From positions 1 through 5,349 of the forward strand of contig JAILHQ010000005.1 of assembly GCA_024695725.1 (NCBI GenBank): a stretch of DNA of 5,349 bases, read 5' to 3'. The notes beneath the pieces are model-generated. The model did not search any database, was not told the DNA's origin, and saw only the letters and a program-made list of their open reading frames with translations. Position numbers and translations under genes: made by a program. Within the stretch, counting starts at the first letter, position 1, and each line of letters opens with the position of its first letter. Shown here piece by piece: positions 1 through 5,049 of this stretch. Source of the stretch: Cyanobacteria bacterium RUI128 (lineage in GTDB: Bacteria; Cyanobacteriota; Vampirovibrionia; Gastranaerophilales; Gastranaerophilaceae).

Positions 1-1
1 A

Positions 2-163
2 AAATATGAAGCTGATATGAGAAAAATCGACAGAAAAGATGCAAGATATGACGCTGAACTCGCTGCTTGTGAAAATGAACGCAGTGCTATCAAGAATGAA
101 ATGGATACCTTAAAGAACGTTATCAAAGACAACGTTGATAAGAACTTCAAACTCTTCTCATAG
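2..163 (+). CDS. C-terminal fragment of an unidentified charged, helical protein (5' end outside window)
   Basis: Reading from base 2 there are 53 sense codons, then TAG at 161-163. The visible tail is very rich in Lys, Asp, Glu, Arg and Asn, has no membrane segment, no Pro and no Gly, and ends in FKLFS. The spacing of hydrophobic residues is compatible with a coiled coil or long amphipathic helix. I do not recognise a named family. The style resembles helical C-termini of hypothetical proteins in Gastranaerophilales-like genomes, but that is only an impression. Codons in the last third lean to C-ending forms (AAC, ATC, GAC, TTC), as in the SLH gene at 3542 and unlike the crcB genes, which hints at good expression. 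The gene converges on the TolC-like gene with 10 bases between the stop codons and no obvious terminator. Confidence 0.75.
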   Translation, partial: KYEADMRKIDRKDARYDAELAACENERSAIKNEMDTLKNVIKDNVDKNFKLFS

Positions 164-173
164 AGGTTTATTA

Positions 174-1709
174 TTATTTGTGTTTATCGTGTTTGTCACA
201 ATCCATGATATTGTTGAAGTTGTCAATTATGTCATCGTCGTGATATTTCATTGCGTGTTCTGTTCTGTCGTGTAAATCAATCAAATGGTAGTGCATAGAA
301 ATTTCAAGATTTATTAAAGCAATGTTGTAATTATATATTGCATCTACATACCCATCCATCGCTTCAGCGTATTCATTTCTTGCATACAACAGTTCAAGTT
401 GATCCATTTGTTTTGCTCTGTATTGTGTCAGTGTTTCTGTTAAGTTATCGGCAGCAACTTTTAAACGTGATTTTGCAACGGGTATTTGTTCATAAGTTTT
501 ATTAACGATATTCAGTGATTTTCTTACTTGAAAATATAAATCTTCTTTAAACTTATCAATTTCGGTTTGAGCAAGCTCAACTTGTGCGTATCCGCCTTTT
601 AAACTATGTTTAAACTCCATTGGATTTAATGATGATGTTAACCCTACACCCATTGTCAAACTGTTGTTTGCAAACTTCTTGGTGTTTATAAAATTATAGC
701 CTATGTTTCCGCTAAGCTCGGGATAGTAAGTTCGTTTTATTGCCAGCAAAGATTGCTCCATTGCACTCTTTGTTGACATCAGAACTTTTAGATCAGGGCT
801 GTTTTTATACGCTAATTCGACAGCCTGGCTATACGAAAAATCAGGATGAATTGTTCTGTTTTTGCTTGTATGCGCTTTATAGGTCATTGTTTTGCTGTGC
901 GCAACAAGTTTATATGGATTTGTCTCTCTTCGGTATCCGTCATCGTATGAATTCGTTTCTTCTATTTCGTAATCGGGTGCATTAAGAAAATACATAGAAT
1001 TATTTAGATTTTCTTTTGCATTTTTTACGGCATCTTCTGCATCAAGTATTTCCAGTTGGATCTTATAATGTTGTGTCTGTGCATTTAGTAAATCGGCCTT
1101 ACTTGTTTTACCTGAGGCGACCATTTGTTTCATTTCAGATATGATTTTTTCATTGATAGCATAATTTATTTGTTTTGCTTCGAGTGTTGATTCTGCCTTT
1201 AGTAAATCGTAGTATCTTGTTTTTATATCAAATACGGTTGAACAAACACTGTCCATAAACTCGTATTCAGCTCCGATTTTGAAGAATTCTTCCATTTTTA
1301 TTCTAGCTGATGATCTTCCGAAATCCCATATCATTTTATTTAGTGATGCCCCGACATTTGGCAGCTCTCTGTATACAGATTCTAAATGTTTGTTGTTTGA
1401 ATTGTTGGTTTGTCCGTATCCTACCCCGACACCGAGAGTCGGGAAATATACCGATTTAGCTATGCCGACATTACTTTTTGCAATATCAAGCTCATATTTA
1501 CGTTTTTTTATAACAGGGCTGTTTTTAAGGCCTATTGACACGCAATCCTGTATGGTAAGCACCGTACCGTCTTTTATCTCTTTAGGCATTTTTGAATCTT
1601 TATGACAGGTACAGCAGTCGCAATGTCCTTCCTCGTGTGCCGATACAATTGGTGCAAAAACTACTGCAGACAAAATAAATACTATTAAAAGCAGAATATT
1701 TCTTCTCAT
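174..1709 (-). CDS. TolC-family outer-membrane efflux protein with Cys/His-rich termini
   Basis: 511 residues, slightly longer than most outer-membrane factors. Residues 1-24 are a signal peptide: Arg-Arg, a long hydrophobic core, and a likely cut after VSA; there is no lipobox. Two homologous OEP halves follow. The first starts near 50 (LTIQDCVSIGLKNSP, YFPTLGVGVGYG) with the family motif WDFGRSSARIK at 128-138. The second starts near 291 (FSYSQAVELAYKNSPDL, YYPELSGNIGY) and ends in long helices at about 375-472. This is the duplicated barrel-plus-helix plan of the TolC trimer, an exit duct spanning outer membrane and periplasm. Odd points: the mature N-terminus carries H25, H29, C30, C32, C33, C35 and H36; the C-terminus carries H473, H475, H480, H485, H490, C504, H507 and H510. 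Both ends should be periplasmic, so metal (Cu, Zn, Co, Ni) efflux is plausible but unproven. It lies 55 bases behind the response regulator. A weak AAGG lies 10 bases before the ATG. Three in-frame TAA codons end it. Confidence 0.93.
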   Translation of the reverse strand: MRRNILLLIVFILSAVVFAPIVSAHEEGHCDCCTCHKDSKMPKEIKDGTVLTIQDCVSIGLKNSPVIKKRKYELDIAKSNVGIAKSVYFPTLGVGVGYGQTNNSNNKHLESVYRELPNVGASLNKMIWDFGRSSARIKMEEFFKIGAEYEFMDSVCSTVFDIKTRYYDLLKAESTLEAKQINYAINEKIISEMKQMVASGKTSKADLLNAQTQHYKIQLEILDAEDAVKNAKENLNNSMYFLNAPDYEIEETNSYDDGYRRETNPYKLVAHSKTMTYKAHTSKNRTIHPDFSYSQAVELAYKNSPDLKVLMSTKSAMEQSLLAIKRTYYPELSGNIGYNFINTKKFANNSLTMGVGLTSSLNPMEFKHSLKGGYAQVELAQTEIDKFKEDLYFQVRKSLNIVNKTYEQIPVAKSRLKVAADNLTETLTQYRAKQMDQLELLYARNEYAEAMDGYVDAIYNYNIALINLEISMHYHLIDLHDRTEHAMKYHDDDIIDNFNNIMDCDKHDKHK

Positions 1710-1755
1710 ACCCCGATAACCTTAAAACTTGACTTTATCTGTTGTGCGCGGGGTA
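1709..1755 (-). promoter_or_regulatory. Inverted repeat pairing over the start codon of the TolC-like gene
   Basis: In the minus-strand transcript, UACCCCG (1755-1749) can pair with CGGGGUA (1715-1709) across a 33-base loop. The 3' arm includes the A of the AUG at 1709 and the G-rich stretch just before it. Five of the seven pairs are G-C, notable in so AT-rich a spacer. The weak AAGG ribosome site lies inside the loop. Such a stem could hold the channel start closed unless ribosomes finishing the regulator gene, or a ligand, open it. The repeat is directly visible; its function is inferred, and a 7-base repeat may be chance. Confidence 0.35.
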
Positions 1756-1764
1756 GTTCAGATG

Positions 1765-2439
1765 TTATACCAACCCCTCTTTTACAGCTTTAACTGCTGC
1801 CTGTACTCTATCATTAACACACATTTTTTGCAAGATTGAGCAAACGTGTGCTTTGGCTGTATGTACACTGACAATCAGTTCTTTTGCTATTTCCGTATTA
1901 CTTTTCCCCGCAACCAGATGTTTTAAAACTTCCTGTTCTCTTTCTGTTAGCGGAATCTTGTTTTCGTTTTCACCGTTATCGCTTGTAAGTTTGAAGTTTT
2001 CCTGTTTAGGAAATGACTTTAAGACTTTTTTGCTTATTTCGGCATCGAGCCAGCATACCCCTGTGTTTACATCTCTTATTACATCTGCAAGTTTTTGGGG
2101 GTCGATATCCTTGAGACAGTATCCTGTCGCGCCGGATAACAGTGTCGCTATAACTTCTTCTACCCTGTCGTGTGAAGTGAGTGCAATGACTTTTATTTCT
2201 CTGTTCATTTCTTCAATCTTTCGTATTGCTTCAATTCCGTTCATTCCGGAAAGTCCCAAATCCATCAGAACGACATCTGGGGTAAGTTTTTCAATCAGTT
2301 TTAGACCGTCATAGGCATTATCACTTTCTGCGATAACCTCAATATCTTTGTTTTCATTCAGCGCACATCTGAGTCCGACTCTTGTGAGCTTGAAATCTTC
2401 CACTATAATTACTTTTATTGTTTGGGTTTTAACTGTCAT
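1765..2439 (-). CDS. NarL/FixJ-family response regulator (receiver plus LuxR-type HTH)
   Basis: 224 residues, a typical length. The receiver domain spans about residues 8-130: acidic pair E14-D15, phospho-acceptor D60 in VVLMDLGLSGMNG, conserved T88 in IALTS, and K110 in GYCLK. A polar linker (about 141-162) leads to a LuxR-type helix-turn-helix at about 163-224: LTEREQEVLKHLVAGKSNTE, then IAKELIVSVHTAKAHV and a DRVQAAVKAVKEGL tail, which resembles cyanobacterial and Firmicutes NarL-type regulators. It is therefore a phosphorylation-switched cytoplasmic DNA-binding transcription factor. No sensor kinase is adjacent, so it looks like an orphan regulator. It is the first gene of an apparent operon with the TolC-like gene and probably regulates it. 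The start is fixed by AAAGGAG seven bases upstream of the ATG. The signal and the target genes cannot be read from the sequence. Confidence 0.95.
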   Translation of the reverse strand: MTVKTQTIKVIIVEDFKLTRVGLRCALNENKDIEVIAESDNAYDGLKLIEKLTPDVVLMDLGLSGMNGIEAIRKIEEMNREIKVIALTSHDRVEEVIATLLSGATGYCLKDIDPQKLADVIRDVNTGVCWLDAEISKKVLKSFPKQENFKLTSDNGENENKIPLTEREQEVLKHLVAGKSNTEIAKELIVSVHTAKAHVCSILQKMCVNDRVQAAVKAVKEGLV

Positions 2440-2446
2440 TTACATT

Positions 2447-2453
2447 CTCCTTT
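2447..2453 (-). promoter_or_regulatory. Ribosome binding site of the response regulator gene
   Basis: AAAGGAG on the minus strand, seven bases before the ATG at 2439. It is a strong Shine-Dalgarno match that confirms the chosen start, in contrast with the weak site of the downstream channel gene. Confidence 0.85.
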
Positions 2454-2471
2454 GTATTATCCTTTGATATG

Positions 2472-2477
2472 ATTATA
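2472..2477 (-). promoter_or_regulatory. Probable -10 element for the regulator/TolC-like operon
   Basis: A perfect TATAAT on the minus strand (2477-2472) would place transcription start near 2465, giving a leader of about 26 bases that contains the AAAGGAG site. The -35 region at 17-base spacing (2500-2495) reads ATTTTA and is poor, and there is no TG extension. A promoter this weak upstream would fit activator control, but that is inference. Confidence 0.5.
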
Positions 2478-2502
2478 GAACTTGAAAATTCATATAAAAT
2501 TA

Positions 2503-2513
2503 GCCACTTTGGC
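2503..2513. promoter_or_regulatory. Small dyad GCCA-N3-TGGC in the divergent promoter region
   Basis: GCCA (2503-2506) and TGGC (2510-2513) form an interrupted palindrome, and a further T/A pair matches one base beyond each flank. It lies about 38-48 bases upstream of the predicted regulator transcription start, where activators and autoregulators commonly bind. It is a candidate operator for the adjacent regulator. It is short, so chance occurrence is possible. Confidence 0.25.
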
Positions 2514-2587
2514 AATATATTAGGGTAAATATTAGTTGCCTGGTTAATCTTCATGATGTTTATACAAAATGTTATGACGCATTATTA

Positions 2588-2596
2588 TGTTATAAT
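2588..2596 (+). promoter_or_regulatory. Extended -10 promoter of the crcB pair (leaderless start)
   Basis: TGTTATAAT is a perfect extended -10 (TGnTATAAT, hexamer 2591-2596). The -35 region (2568-2573, AATGTT) is poor, as is usual when the TG extension is present. With the hexamer ending at -7, +1 falls on 2603, the A of the crcB ATG. The mRNA would thus have no leader, which agrees with the absence of any Shine-Dalgarno sequence before that ATG. Confidence 0.7.
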
Positions 2597-2602
2597 GCAT
2601 AT

Positions 2603-3034
2603 ATGGATTTACTTGTTATATATTTAGGTGGTGCGCTGGGAGCCTTATTCAGGTTTTTAATTCTGAATTGTTTTAAAGGCCGCTGTCTTGATGTTATAGG
2701 AATATTTTTCATAAATATAATAGGATGCTTTTTGATAGGCTTTGTTTCGTATCTTGCCATCAAAAAGTACAGGCTTATAAGTGACAGAATGAAGAAGTTT
2801 TTATCTGTCGGTTTCGCAGGCGGGTTTACAACATTTTCTGCGTTTACTCATCCGTCACTTGAACTGTTTTTACAGCATCATTACTGTTATGCATTTCTGA
2901 ATATGTTTGTGAGTGTAATTGTAGGTTTAATATTTGTATCGTGGGGAATGAATTGCGGATATTACCTGATGAATTTTCTGATCAGGTATAAACATATTAA
3001 ATATAGTGACGGACAGCGAGGTGTGAATGCTTAA
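2603..3034 (+). CDS. crcB: CrcB/Fluc fluoride channel, first subunit
   Basis: 143 residues, usual for the family. CrcB proteins are small four-helix membrane channels that let fluoride leave the cytoplasm and work as antiparallel dimers. Visible signatures: GGALGALFR at 9-17, the pore Asn N38 in FINIIGCFLIG, and GFAGGFTTFSAF at 70-81 with the TM3 break and the Phe-box residues F78 and F81. Four membrane segments are expected at about 3-23, 32-53, 66-90 and 97-120. Positive charges gather in loop 2 (K54, K55, R57, R62, K64, K65) and in the C-terminal tail (R128, K130, K133, R139), which predicts both ends in the cytoplasm. The ATG at 2603 sits where the family N-terminus should start. It overlaps the second crcB by 8 bases. 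No fluoride riboswitch can precede it if transcription begins at the ATG. Confidence 0.95.
   Translation: MDLLVIYLGGALGALFRFLILNCFKGRCLDVIGIFFINIIGCFLIGFVSYLAIKKYRLISDRMKKFLSVGFAGGFTTFSAFTHPSLELFLQHHYCYAFLNMFVSVIVGLIFVSWGMNCGYYLMNFLIRYKHIKYSDGQRGVNA
3018..3023 (+). promoter_or_regulatory. Ribosome binding site of the second crcB, inside the first
   Basis: GAGGTG lies within the final codons of the first crcB, just ahead of the ATG at 3027. The spacing is short (3 bases from the full match, 5 from GAGG). With the 8-base overlap it points to translational coupling and roughly equal amounts of the two subunits. Confidence 0.6.
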
Positions 3035-3404
3035 GGAAGGTTTATTTATAGCTTTAGGCGGTGGTATTGGTGCTGTTCTCAGATATGTTGTATCTTCTGT
3101 ATTGAACCGGTGTTTTAAGATGGAACACTGGGCAACCTTTTGGGTTAACGTTTCGGGGTGTTTCACGCTCGGCTTACTTTTTCAGTTGTTGATGCATAGT
3201 GAACACTGTTTATATATATTTGTTTTGGTCGGAATAGTGGGAAGTTATACAACCTTTTCAGCGTTTGAATATGAGAATATTGATTTAATCGCACATGAAA
3301 GATATCTTGAATTTTTAAAATATTCTGTTTATAGTTGTGCGTTTTCATTTTTCGCCGTCGCTGCAGGCTTTTACCTGGGCAGGATACTTGCATCCTTTAT
3401 TTGA
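3027..3404 (+). CDS. crcB: CrcB/Fluc fluoride channel, second subunit
   Basis: 125 residues, a four-helix Fluc-family protein. Signatures: GGGIGAVLRY at 11-20, the pore Asn N41 in WVNVSGCFTLG, and GIVGSYTTFSAF at 69-80 with Phe-box residues F77 and F80. It differs clearly from the first subunit, so it is not a recent duplication. Loop 2 (about 57-61) has no Lys or Arg, whereas loops 1 and 3 carry R28, K31, R92 and K98. This is the reverse of the first subunit and predicts both ends outside. Two oppositely oriented chains from overlapping genes fit the known heterodimeric CrcB pairs (for example those of Bacillus), in which both products are needed for one channel. It is translated from the internal GAGGTG site. 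Confidence 0.95.
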   Translation: MLKEGLFIALGGGIGAVLRYVVSSVLNRCFKMEHWATFWVNVSGCFTLGLLFQLLMHSEHCLYIFVLVGIVGSYTTFSAFEYENIDLIAHERYLEFLKYSVYSCAFSFFAVAAGFYLGRILASFI

Positions 3405-3458
3405 TATATTCTACTTATCCGTTAAGGCTAAAAACATGCAATATTCTTAATATTTTTC

Positions 3459-3487
3459 TTGACATTTCTTATTATTTTACCGATAAT
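3459..3487 (+). promoter_or_regulatory. Strong sigma-70-type promoter of the SLH gene
   Basis: Perfect -35 TTGACA (3459-3464), the optimal 17-base spacer, and -10 GATAAT (3482-3487, one mismatch from TATAAT). Predicted +1 is near 3494, giving a leader of about 48 bases. It is the only promoter in the window with a consensus -35, consistent with high expression of the SLH protein. Confidence 0.8.
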
Positions 3488-3528
3488 TGTAAGCAAGAGA
3501 GAATGTAAATTAGAACTTATAATTTCTT

Positions 3529-3535
3529 AAAGGAG
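3529..3535 (+). promoter_or_regulatory. Ribosome binding site of the SLH gene
   Basis: AAAGGAG six bases before the ATG at 3542. It is a strong Shine-Dalgarno site at optimal spacing and fixes the start in front of a clean signal peptide. Confidence 0.85.
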
Positions 3536-3541
3536 AAACGT

Positions 3542-4963
3542 ATGAGAAAGACATTATTAACATTAGCTTCAGTGGTTGCATTCGGTGCTGCTGCGATGGC
3601 TGCAGATTGTTGCCCTCAGGTTCAGTCTTATGCACACCCAACATTGTTTGGTTCTGAAGCTCAAATTCAAGTCGGTGCTAATGCTGACGCAATTGTAGGT
3701 GGTAAGATTAAAAAGTGTGACAATGCAAAAACTATCACAGGTAAAGAAAATGTAGTTATCAAGACTTTCGCTAAGAAAGAATTGGAAAAATTGGCTGCTG
3801 CTGCATCTGAGTATAGCAAATGGAGTCACAAATCACCTGTATTAAGAAGTGAATTAGCTCAAACCTTATCTGACGGTTTGGAATTAGCTGCTGTTAAGAC
3901 TGCTGATAAGTATACAGACGTTCCTGGCAGCTACTGGGCTAAAGATGCTATCGACAGAGCTTTGGCTGCTGATATTATGATTGGTTATCCTGATCAATCA
4001 TTCAAGCCGGAACAAAGAGTTACTAAAGCAGAAGTTTTCTGTACTTTAGCTAAAATCTTTGATGTATCTCACGATGAAGCTGCTGTTCCGACATACAACG
4101 GAAAAACAATTCAACACATTCCTGGTTGGGCTTACAGCGCAACTAACGAAGTGTTAGCTACAGGTATCTTAGATGCAGTTCCTGATGAAGCTGCTCTTAT
4201 CAACAACCAATACTTATCCAAAGAACAAGTTACTTATTTGGTAGGTGCTTTGGCTGAATACCTCAAGAAGAATCCTTCAGCTGCAACTAATTCTGTAAAT
4301 ACTTCAGGTGCTTATGCTACTTCTGAAATGTTAGTTAAGTTTGAAGACAGATTAAGTGCTAGAGTTTCTAACGCTGGTGACAGATTCACTGCTAAGTTGG
4401 TTGATTCTGCAACTATCAATGGTACAACTTACCCGGCTGGTGCTAAGGTTAGAGGTATCGTTTCAGAAGTTGTAAGACCTGGTGTTGGTAACCCTGGTTT
4501 TATCAAGGTTCAATTCAAGGAAATCGTTAATGGTGATACAGTAACTGCATTACCTGAAATCGTTCTTGAAGCATCTGCACAAGACGTTAAAGATCCTAAC
4601 TTCTTAGCAAGATTAGTTGGTGCTCCTTTAACAACTGCAGGCAGAATCTTAGGTGTTTGTGGAAGAACAATTGGTCAAGAATGCAACTTAGGTGCTAACG
4701 CTGTTGAAGAATACGGCGACAGATTATCTAACACTTTAGTTGATACATTCTGCTTACAACCTGTTGCAGGTCTTAAGAGCTTCGGCTGGTCATTCGTTAC
4801 AGCTGGTAAGTTGATCTGGAACACTGTTGAAAACGCTACAGGTTGCGTATTTGGTACTGGTTACGAAATCGTTGACGAAGTTCGTTACCTGTTTGCACCT
4901 CGTTATTCTAACAACACTTCTTTGAATCCAAAAGAAACTGTTAAGGTTACTTTCCAAGAGTAG
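3542..4963 (+). CDS. Secreted S-layer-homology (SLH) domain envelope protein
   Basis: 473 residues. Residues 1-20 form a signal peptide (MRK, hydrophobic core, cut after AMA). A clear SLH motif lies at about 124-172: YTDVPGSYWAKDAIDRAL, then IMIGYPDQSFKPEQRVTKAE. A second, more diverged SLH repeat lies at about 190-240 (HIPGWAYSATNEVLATGIL, then YLSKEQVTYLVGALAEYL), and 99-120 may be a remnant of a third. SLH domains bind secondary cell-wall polymers on peptidoglycan and tether envelope proteins. After a linker, 260-345 looks like a beta-rich module (GDRFTAKLVDSATINGTTYP, AGAKVRGIVSEV). Residues 355-450 are probably helical, with tandem GRxxG motifs (367-378) and Cys at 373, 381, 404 and 435. 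Unlike cyanobacterial SLH porins, I see no long barrel after the SLH region. Codons are strongly biased (Gly mostly GGT, Ala mostly GCT, Leu mostly TTA/TTG), suggesting an abundant protein. It is a single-gene unit with its own promoter and terminator. Confidence 0.9.
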   Translation: MRKTLLTLASVVAFGAAAMAADCCPQVQSYAHPTLFGSEAQIQVGANADAIVGGKIKKCDNAKTITGKENVVIKTFAKKELEKLAAAASEYSKWSHKSPVLRSELAQTLSDGLELAAVKTADKYTDVPGSYWAKDAIDRALAADIMIGYPDQSFKPEQRVTKAEVFCTLAKIFDVSHDEAAVPTYNGKTIQHIPGWAYSATNEVLATGILDAVPDEAALINNQYLSKEQVTYLVGALAEYLKKNPSAATNSVNTSGAYATSEMLVKFEDRLSARVSNAGDRFTAKLVDSATINGTTYPAGAKVRGIVSEVVRPGVGNPGFIKVQFKEIVNGDTVTALPEIVLEASAQDVKDPNFLARLVGAPLTTAGRILGVCGRTIGQECNLGANAVEEYGDRLSNTLVDTFCLQPVAGLKSFGWSFVTAGKLIWNTVENATGCVFGTGYEIVDEVRYLFAPRYSNNTSLNPKETVKVTFQE

Positions 4964-4980
4964 TCTTTGGTTATAGATTA

Positions 4981-5016
4981 AAGAAGGGCTAATCGTTTGA
5001 TTAGTCCTTCTTTTTT
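4981..5016 (+). terminator. Rho-independent terminator of the SLH gene
   Basis: The arms 4981-4994 and 4999-5012 form a 14-pair stem with one G-U wobble and a GTTT loop. The T-run at 5011-5016 supplies the last pairs of the stem and the U tract. It lies 17 bases after the SLH stop codon and separates that transcript from bioD. Confidence 0.93.
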
Positions 5017-5023
5017 ATTGAAG

Positions 5024-5032
5024 TGTTATAAT
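5024..5032 (+). promoter_or_regulatory. Extended -10 promoter of bioD
   Basis: TGTTATAAT, a perfect extended -10 identical in all nine bases to the crcB promoter. The -35 region falls in the 3' arm of the SLH terminator and is not recognisable. Predicted +1 is about 5039, so the leader would be only about 11 bases, beginning at the AGGAG ribosome site. Confidence 0.6.
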
Positions 5033-5038
5033 TTAAAC

Positions 5039-5043
5039 AGGAG
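5039..5043 (+). promoter_or_regulatory. Ribosome binding site of bioD
   Basis: AGGAG six bases before the ATG at 5050, supporting that start. It lies at or next to the predicted 5' end of the transcript. Confidence 0.75.
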
Positions 5044-5049
5044 AAGCAA

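Larger units (their letters stand above)
2440..2602. other. Divergent intergenic promoter region between regulator and crcB
   Basis: 163 bases without a gene, between the minus-strand regulator and the plus-strand crcB pair. It contains the regulator ribosome site and TATAAT, the GCCA-N3-TGGC dyad and the crcB extended -10. The two predicted transcription starts (about 2465 and 2603) are roughly 138 bases apart, so a regulator bound between them could affect both sides. I see no conserved RNA element and no small ORF worth calling. Confidence 0.6.

Noticed and set aside
25..36. Lipoprotein reading of the TolC-like protein (residues 25-36 of the protein, Cys soon after the signal peptide)
   Set aside because: The first Cys is six residues past the likely cut after VSA and is not preceded by a lipobox, so a standard signal-peptidase I cut is more likely.
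740..985. Plus-strand open frame opposite the TolC-like gene
   Set aside because: It lies entirely within the coding strand of a clear OEP protein and has no ribosome site or recognisable domain.
1279..1605. Plus-strand open frame opposite the N-terminal part of the TolC-like gene
   Set aside because: It is antisense to well-conserved OEP sequence and its translation has no recognisable features.
1853..2314. Plus-strand open frame of 153 codons opposite the response regulator
   Set aside because: It is a Ser/Phe-rich mirror of the receiver and HTH domains on the other strand, typical of a shadow frame, with no ribosome site.
2480..2602. Fluoride riboswitch upstream of crcB
   Set aside because: I could not find the conserved core of the crcB RNA motif in this AT-rich stretch, and the promoter appears to start transcription at the ATG itself, leaving no leader.
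2927..3393. Minus-strand open frames opposite the crcB genes
   Set aside because: Both overlap well-supported crcB sequence on the other strand and encode no recognisable motif.
3440..3457. Terminator for the crcB pair: AATATT-CTT-AATATT followed by a T-run
   Set aside because: The stem is six A-T pairs with a three-base loop and would be very unstable. It could help termination, but I would not annotate it; it also sits immediately before the SLH promoter.
3518..3523. Second TATAAT ahead of the SLH gene
   Set aside because: It would start transcription at about 3530, inside the ribosome binding site, and has no -35 at 17 bases. The TTGACA-17-GATAAT pair is far better.
3569..3829. Minus-strand open frame opposite the SLH signal-peptide region
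   Set aside because: It is antisense to a strongly codon-biased gene and has no independent support.
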